A program made the translations under genes and the position numbers. A stretch of DNA of 64,000 bases from Rostratula benghalensis (lineage: Eukaryota; Chordata; Aves; Charadriiformes; Rostratulidae), in the NCBI GenBank assembly GCA_013399305.1, contig VXAI01000472.1:39432-103431 (forward strand), in the 5' to 3' direction. The number at the start of each line of letters is the position of its first letter. Position 1 is the first letter of the stretch. Below, one piece after another: positions 24,301 through 33,300 of this stretch. The notes beneath the pieces are model-generated. The model ran no database searches. It was given only the letters and a program-made list of their open reading frames with translations, and had not been told where the DNA came from.

Positions 24301-27300
24301 AGGAGAGCTGGGGAGGGACTCTTGGTCAGGGGGTGCAGTGACAGGACACGGGGTAACAGCTTGAAATGGGAAGAGATTGAGCTGAGATCTCAGGAAGAAC
24401 TTGTTTGGGGTGAGGGTGGTGAGAGCCTGGCCCAGGTTGCCCAGAGAAGCTGTGGCTGCCCCATCCCTGGAGGGGTTCAAGGCCAGGTTGGAGGGGGCTT
24501 GGAGCCACCTGGGCTGGTGGGAGGTGTCCCTGCCCAGGGCAGGGGGCTGGAACTGGGTGATCTTGAAGGTCCCTTCCAACTCTGACCATTCTATGATTCT
24601 ACCCTAAAACTGTGACCTAATTATTTATTAGGAATAAAGAACTCATTACTCGGTATCTGAACTTGTACAGTGCTACCTGTAAACGTTCCACTGGGCTTTG
24701 GCCTAAAATTTAGGTCTTCTTCAAAGTGATCGTCTTCCTATGCTCCAGTTATAAATCAAACTACGAAATCATGTTCTACCCAACTTGCCAAAGAAGAACA
24801 CAGTCATGAGCTGAAGGAAAAAAACTGATTCCAGACACACACTGTAAGTGCTGACCTTCCTTTTGTGTCGTACCCACAGCTCAGAATGTGCTGTTCTGGA
24901 CAAGTTTGTACAAAGCTGAGAGCCAAGCAGACACCGGGAACATGCATCAGCCCTCAGGAGAACAGAAAAGGAAAAAAAAAAAAAAAAAGGAAGTATGACA
25001 AAAGAAAAAACAGAGGAGAAAATAGTTGTGAAGAGAGTTGGCCTAGCAGAGCTGGTGCAGAGACATGAATTCACGATGAAGGAGGAATTCATGATCTTCG
25101 GATGGCTTCACCCACCCCAATGATGCTTTTGCAGGATGAGAGGCAACAGAAGTCACTGCCAAAAATTATGCACACTCATCCTTAAGCCAGTGCATACAGG
25201 TGCTTGAAAACAGGGAGCTCTATCAGTGTCTGATGCACGTGCCCCATAACAGCACCACGTCACCCGGGGCACTTTGCTGCTGCGTTACGTGGAAGGAAAA
25301 GCCCCTGCAAATCCTGGAATTGTCCCACAGGAGCCCCTCTCCAAGGTCCTCGGCCCAGAAGTGTACAGTGCTGCAAATCCTCGTGCTGCATGTTGGGTGT
25401 TAAACCTTAACAAAGTCAGAATGTGAATTATGCAACTGAGAGAGGGGCGAGGGAAGCGAAAGCAGCAGCCTTGGTCCAGGACGCCCGCTCAGCTCTTGCC
25501 GAGGGATTCATTACAAGCTCCCAGAAGAGGACTCATTGTCACAGCCCTCACAGCAGCTCCAGGAAACCCAGCAGCTGCTGCAAGGGAGCAGGAGAGCTGC
25601 GGGAGGAAGAGCCACCTACGAGGGCGGTGAAAAGCTGGAATATTGTGACAACGGCAGCCTCTGGATTTGGAAACCGTCAGCAAGGCGTCCCCGCGCAGCC
25701 AGAGCCTGACCTGGGGGAGTGCAGGCCTCAGCAGGAGACTGAACGAACGTGGAGCGTCGCTTCGTCGGCATGGGCAGGGCCATCTTCTGTTCCTTGTGCT
25801 TCGCCAGCGCTGCCTGAACCGCTTCCGTGTGGATATCTGCAGAAGGCAAGGTTTGGAAGGGTGAAGGAGGANNNNNNNNNNNNNNNNNNNNNNNNNNNNN
25901 NNNNNNNNNNNNNNNNNNNNNNNNNNNNNNNNNNNNNNNNNNNNNNNNNNNNNNNNNNNNNNNNNNNNNNNNNNNNNNNNNNNNNNNNNNNNNNNNNNNN
26001 NNNNNNNNNNNNNNNNNNNNNNNNNNNNNNNNNNNNNNNNNNNNNNNNNNNNNNNNNNNNNNNNNNNNNNNNNNNNNNNNNNNNNNNNNNNNNNNNNNNN
26101 NNNNNNNNNNNNNNNNNNNNNNNNNNNNNNNNNNNNNNNNNNNNNNNNNNNNNNNNNNNNNNNNNNNNNNNNNNNNNNNNNNNNNNNNNNNNNNNNNNNN
26201 NNNNNNNNNNNNNNNNNNNNNNNNNNNNNNNNNNNNNNNNNNNNNNNNNNNNNNNNNNNNNNNNNNNNNNNNNNNNNNNNNNNNNNNNNNNNNNNNNNNN
26301 NNNNNNNNNNNNNNNNNNNNNNNNNNNNNNNNNNNNNNNNNNNNNNNACACACACCTCCCGCCGGCCGGCGAGACGTAGGCAACCCCCCCACTTCCCACC
26401 GCCTTCCCAAACAGCTACAGTTCGCCGTCTCATGAGCAACATCCCCTTTTTTAGGGAAACTGAGGTTTCTGAAGTTAGCAAGCCATCAAGCAAGGGCAGG
26501 CTCCTTAGTCTGGAATCTTCTCCGTTAGTCATTATATTCTCGCATCTCCAGCAAGTTCTAGAGAAACCCCAGCCCCACCAGAAGACTATTCTAAAATATG
26601 CCTTGGCCTAATTTAAAATCTGCAGTCAGCTTCCAGTGTGCAGCCCCAGGTGCAACTCTCGTCTCTAAAGCGACAAACTCCGAGGCAGTTGGCTGATTTT
26701 GGTAAAAGCTCCTGTTCAAAAACCTGAATGGATGCAGATTTCATGGAAATCTTGAAAGTCAACAACCGCGGCTGTAAATACGTGCTGATTAGCAACTGGG
26801 ACAGGGTAGGACACGAGGCTTCCATCCCTCTGCAAACAGCCTGAACTCTTAAAAGAAGACACAGCACTGCTGATGAGAAGACAATTTATTAAAAAAAAAA
26901 ACAAGGAGGGAGAGTTCATCTACGGGATTTTCTCAGATGAATGTATTTCCACTGCACTTTTCCCCAAACCAGAGAACTGGGCTCTTCTAAAGCTTTAGGA
27001 AGGGGTGGCACAACGACAGCAGTGTCACCACAAAGGGGTGTTTGATCTGCTTCATTTGCCCCCCTTGAGAAGAAAACCTAAATCTTGTTAATGCAAAGTC
27101 AAAACCAAAAGCAGGTGGAAAGAAAAAAATAAATGAAATAAATAGGTGCTGCCACCTTCCCTTTTCCTTATGGGGAGAAGGGACCCACAGGACACAGACT
27201 GCTGCTGCTGCTGCTCTCGGGAAGCACTTTAAGCACAGAGAGGGGAAACCCAGCTCTCACTCTTCAAGCTGCCCGAGCAGACACACAGAGCAACCACCAG

Positions 27301-30300
27301 TGCCAGGAACAAAGTACCTGTCACTTCACTGAATCTGGTTACCTACAGACAGGGCTAAAAAAGGCTTTCCATTCTGCGAGCGATGAGCATTGAATGGGTG
27401 CTTTTAAGCCAGAAAATCAAGGGTGAAAAAAAAAAAAACAAACCAAAAAACCCCAAACAACCACCAAGTTATTTGCTCTTTTCTCCTTAGAATTGGCTTT
27501 GACTCAGCAGCTGCAGCCCTACCAGCCTGAGGTTTCCTTGTACAGAACCACCTCGGTGGGAGGTCCCATCAGTGGATGAATCAGAAACTCGACTCCTTGA
27601 GAGGACACAATAAAAGTTCTCCCTCATTAACGGGAACCCCAGGTGAATTCTTGCCCCGGACCTTACCGGATCGATACCGCTCATCTCTGGCGCCCCCGGA
27701 GCGAGCTCGGTGAAATTTGGATGAGGATGATGATGAGGATGAAGATGCTGAGGCTGGAGTTGCAGACGGAACGGGCATCTGAGTTCTGGATTCCTTCTGT
27801 AATGCTGGATCGACCCCTGGAAAACAGCCCACAGTTCTCTGAGAGCAGGAAGTAAAAGTAGCCTTTTTTTGATCCTATTTTTCCCTTTCACCATATAATT
27901 ACAGGATTTCCCCCCCTCCCTTTTCTTTTTTGGTAGTGAAGAAGTCGATCTCATTAGTCTGCTAACGTGTGTCCAATTCTACCCTAATCAGTGAAGACAC
28001 ACTTGACCATTCTTTGACTTCACTCTTGAGAATCTTCTCCAGATTTGCTCTTTTTAAGGCGCTGTTAAGCACTTGAAGAGACACTTTACAGGAAAACCAA
28101 AGCAAGTGACATAAACTGCAGTGGCACGTAGTAGAAGTAACCTGTCCGTGATAAAGGGGGATGAAGTCACCTTCAGAGAATTCATTACAAAATAGAAAAA
28201 GCAAAGCTAAGTTCCAGATAAATCTTGGCAGATGAAGCAGTAGATAAGGCAGGTCTAATCCCTCAGCAGGGCCATTTGCAATCGGGGAATTGGTGGTGGA
28301 AGGGACCTCTGGAGACCCTCCAGTCCAACCCCAGCTACAGCAGGGCTGCCCCGAGCACATCATCCAGGAGGGGCTTGAAGGGCTCCAGAGAAGGGGACTC
28401 CACACCCTCCCTGGGCAGCCTCTGCCAGGGCTCTGACACCTTCACCCCAAACAAGTTCCTCCTCACAGATAATCTGATGAAAAAAGTCACCATTTTCTAT
28501 CATTCAGCGAGGGACAGTAGGAATTGCTGTTACAGGAGTTTCAATTTGGGCGTGAAATGTACATCAGTGGGAACTTTTGAAAAACGAAAGGTCACAGAGC
28601 TGGAATTGCCTTCAGGTTGTCACCTGGAGTCACGCAAAAAGAGCGGCAATTGTGTCATCTAAATACACGCTGCTCATGAATTCTCACAAACTACCGAAGG
28701 ATTAGAGAAATGAGGAGGAAACCACAAAACCTGGAGTCTCATTCCAGTTATACCACTTTCTTAGTGTGCGGTTTTAGGTAAACAACTCAAGGCAAGTGCC
28801 TCGAGCCCAGGGAACTCACAATACCAGCAAATCACACCCAACTAGTTACAGAAGTCTTCAACCACCTCCTGTACTTTCCAACGTCCTGGAGAGCAGTCTA
28901 TTAATTGAACGTTACAGCAAACTAATGATCCACTTAGCACGAGGCCTCACCTCAGCCTCCTCTTCCTCCACCTAAAAAGTCCCAGCTCCTTCAGAAGATT
29001 TGTTCTCCAGGCTCTTCACCAGCTCCGTTGCCCTCCTCTCCACTTGCCCCAGCCCCTCCAGATCCCTCTCATGTTGAAGGTGCCCAGAACTGGACACCAC
29101 ACTCAACGGTGTGGCCTCCCCAGGGGGACAATCACCTCCCTACTTCTGCTGGCCACACCATGTCTGATACAAGCCAGGGTGCTGGTGGGTTTCTTGGCCA
29201 CCTGGGCACACGGCGGGCTCATGTTCAAGCAGGCTGTTGACCAACACCCCCAGGTCCTCTCCTGCCAGGCAGCTCCAGCCACACTTCCCCGAGCCCGCAG
29301 CGACGCGTGGGGTTGGGGTGGCCCAAGGGCAGGACCTGGCTCTTGGCCTTCTTGAAGCTCACGCCGTTAACGTTGGCCCCATCCATCCAGTCTATTAGGG
29401 GGGACAAGCAACCATTCCCCATTTCCACTGCTATCTTTTTGGGTATCAACATGTAACACAGAGCTCTGTATTCACTTCTCGAAACAACCATCACCTGAAT
29501 GAAGACACAGCACAAAATGTAGAGTGGAAAAAGAGAAAAGATTTGGGGGGTTTAGGTGCAGGACTCGGTAATGGGGAGACCTGAACTTCAGAGCAAGATT
29601 TTCCATTCAAAACCTCCCCCTTTGCCCAGATCCAACAGAATGGGTGTTTGTGTCCCCTCCCTGTCACTCTGGAACACACTTCACTGATAACTCACTTAAC
29701 ATCTCCATAGTGTATATTTGCCTTCATCAAAAAGAAGAGTTTTATTTCGATCCGAGGACGAGAGAACTTCACAGACGGAGAAGAAAAGCTGAATGCTTTC
29801 CTGTCGATTTGAGTATTTACCAATTCAAGTACCCACTAGATGTCAGCAGCAGATTTAGCACTATTTTAAATGAATTATTAAATTCATATCCAGTTCTAAG
29901 TCTTGCAACAGCATCTCATCTGCTTTGCGGGGCATCACCCGGCGAACACGACATGGCGTTTACCAGGGGATCAAAGGTGTCTGTAGGTGACAGGACACAC
30001 CAAGAGCGAGCTCTTTGTTGAAAGAGTTTTGCTCTGACATAATAACACGTTATGGCAGCCTAACAAAGCGTTCAAGCAGATGAGGGGAAAAAGTGTGCAG
30101 CTCCAGTAAATCACAGGGGGTTACACAACAAAGCAGCACAGAGCAGCTGAGCCGGCAGGTGACAGGTGACTTATTTACCATTCCCTTCACAACAATCCTG
30201 CCAGAGCTGCAGCTCCTGCTACAGGATCCCAACCCACAGGGACAGGAAAAAAAGAGAAAATAGAAAAAAAAAAAAACAAGCAATTGTGATTTGGTTTTGG

Positions 30301-33300
30301 GAGATGCTGTGGACTGGGAATCACTCTTAGCTTTCAAGCAGAAAGGGCTGCTTTGTGATACCTCCGTTTTGTTGAAGGAAGAGCTTTAAAGATTCAGAGG
30401 TTTTGTTCGTAAAAAGATGTTTGGATTAAAAGAATTATTCTAAGCATCACGTACGATCAACGAGGATAAATGTTTACATTAATAACAGAGACAGTAAATG
30501 CTGGATTTGTCTGTCAGAAGACAGGCAGCAGCCAAACCTGTTATTCTGCTGGTTTGCATAAGGAATGAACACAAGTGCTGGTGTGGGACCGGCTGTTCCT
30601 TAGAACAACCAGGGGTTGTTCAGCCTGGAGAAGAGAAGGCTCCAGGGAGACCTTAGAGCCCCTTCCAGTGTCTGAAGGGAGCTCCAGGAGAGCTGGGGAG
30701 GGACTCTTGGTCAGGGAGTGCAGTGACAGGACAAGGGGTAACAGCTTGAAATGGGAAGAGAGTGAGATGAGATGTTCGGGAAGAACTTGTTTGGGGTGAG
30801 GGTGGTGAGAGCCTGGCCCAGGTTGCCCCGAGAAGCTGTGGCTGCCCCATCCCTGGAGGGGTTCAAGGCCAGGTTGGAGGGGGCTTGGAGCCACCTGGGC
30901 TGGTGGGAGGTGTCCCTGCCCAGGGCAGGGGGGTGGAACTCCCTGATCTTGAAGGTCCCTTCCAACTCTGACCATTCTATGATGCCAAGATGGAATTTAT
31001 TCAAGCTGTAAAAGCCACGTCAGTAACAAACCCAAGTATCCAGGGTTTCCTACCTGGCCTGAACAGCACTCCCAGGACACAGGGACTTGGTGTGATGGCT
31101 GTTGTCTGCCAGCCCTGAGAACCCACCGCCTGCAGGAGATTCAGAGGTGTTTTTGCAGGAGTTACAGCATCTTAACTCTGCCTCATATGAGACACGAAGG
31201 AAGAATTCAAGTGCTCCGTTGGTTTAGTCCTGGATATTATTTCAATGATGGAGAAGTTTATCTCCTAGGTAAGTTTTATTTGAAATTATGGTACCCCTCA
31301 GACTGGAGAAGGAAGAAAATAATTCCCTATTTGTGGTAGCTGCAAGTCAGATCTTGTAAATGGTGAAACTCTCTCAACTACACTAAGCTGGGGCGCGTGT
31401 GCATGATTTACAGGTTTAGACAAAGCTGTTTTATCACTGGTTACCGTTCCACATTAGCTCCCTTTTCAAATAACATGATGCTGAACAACAGAGGAGGAAA
31501 AAAAAGGGGGGGAAAAAAAAGCAAAACTTCACTCGAGTAGGGCTCTGCTGGCTTACTGGCAGCACACAGCACCCAGAGAGGCAGGAAGGATTCTTCTGAG
31601 ACAGGAAATACACATAGCCCACTCGGGAAGCAGAGAAGAAAGGTCCCTTTTCCAACGTGCCGTGATTTCAAAGAAATCTGAAATGCCCAAGTAACAGAAA
31701 CGATAACGTTCCCACTCATGCTATCCACAAATAACACAAAGCAGAAAAAAAACCCAAGAAAACATACATTAATGAAGAACATTCACAGAGCAAGTAAATG
31801 AGCTTCAAACGTTATCAATCTCAACAGGTTTACGAGCGTATTTGTCCCCGTCTTCCAACACCTCTCCCTGGAACACAACAAACATCAGATCACGTTTCTC
31901 CTACCTTCTCAATAAAACAGTAATTATTCCAACAGTCTCTTTGCTCATTTAAAATTTTTCCTCCTTTCATTTCATCATCATGAAAACAGAACAGAGGAGC
32001 GAGACACTCCAGCAGTTACAGGAAAAGGTTCTGACAGTGAATCAGTGCTTAATGAACATCATTTCCTTCGCACGTTAACGGAGGAACCCAACGCCTTCTC
32101 TTAAATAGCACAAAAACCTACTCCACCAACAGCCTGTGTGCAAGGGCTGCTAATTTTGGCAGGAGGCATTCCTGAGCCTGCATTGTTTGAGCTGAAAAGT
32201 TGTAAATGCCTTTCCAGATTTGCAGCAATTAATAAGGGCAGGAGCTCTTTCCCCACACAGAGGTTTTAAGAGGCAGCGAGTTACTTCCACAGCCTCTTAG
32301 CGGCAGCGCAGTTCGCCTGTCCATCCACCCAAAAAATGGGATTGTATTGTGCCTTTTGAACTAGGTATAAAAATACTTGGTCCTCACAAGGGACTCTGAG
32401 GGTGACTTGAAAACACCAGCACCCAAAGCTCCAACTGAAGCCCTGCAGTGACGTCCAGCCCATTCCAGAGGGGAGTCAGGGTTCAGCTCCTATCAGACAC
32501 CATCCGGAGTCAGGAGGGAGGGGGACAGCGGGGCAGCTGGCTGTGACACGTGCCTGTCCCCCAGGTCTGGTCCCAGTGACAGGTCACTCACACACAGCCT
32601 GGGAAGCTGCTCCAAACCCTTCCATGCAGCACCAGCACTTAAGGAGGGGAGCCACGACTCCGGGATCCCAGCCCCACCGCCTCAGCCAGTTCCATGGACA
32701 AACACAGAGGCTGCACCAGGAAAAGGTGTATCTTTAGGTAATTAACATCGCTGCCTCAACCCCAAAGTAACGAGGCAAGTTCCCAGAGGCAATGGGAATG
32801 GAGCACAGATTTAGTAATAGGAATCTCCTGAGTTACAATGCTGACAAGCCCTGACATGTCCTCGGACCTACCTTTGCCTCATCTCCCATGGATGAAACGC
32901 AGACAATCCATCTGCTAACATCAGGAAGGTGCTTTGAGAAATGTAATGCGCTGAACACCAGGAGTAAATAATGATTTTTCTTCCTTTCTCTCTCTCTTTT
33001 TTTTTTTTTTTTTTTTTTTTGTGGACTAAATTAATTTTCTGCTCATTAACAAGATGACCTGATTCTGAATCCCTCATGCATGACTTCAGCAGGATCTTTA
33101 CAAGAGGAGATTCCCAGGTATAGGAGCAGCTGGATATAAGGTATAGAAAAAGCTGGAGGGCTGAGCCAGACCAGCAGCAAAATGCTCTCTTGATTGGTGA
33201 CCTCCTATCAGCCTGTGTCTCCTCCTGAACTTCAGCTCATTCTCCAGCCTTGAAAAGCGTGACAATTAAAATAGCAGGGCCACAGTCGTGCCAAACATTT

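Noticed and set aside
25489..26532. Long open frames (up to 347 codons) across 25489-26532
   Set aside because: They cross the run of N, so their length is artificial; only the exon 4 part is real coding sequence.
29644..30021. Plus-strand open frame of 125 codons with a basic cluster (RRRRK)
   Set aside because: Within chance length for the window, antisense to DIP2B intron 2, and no family recognised.
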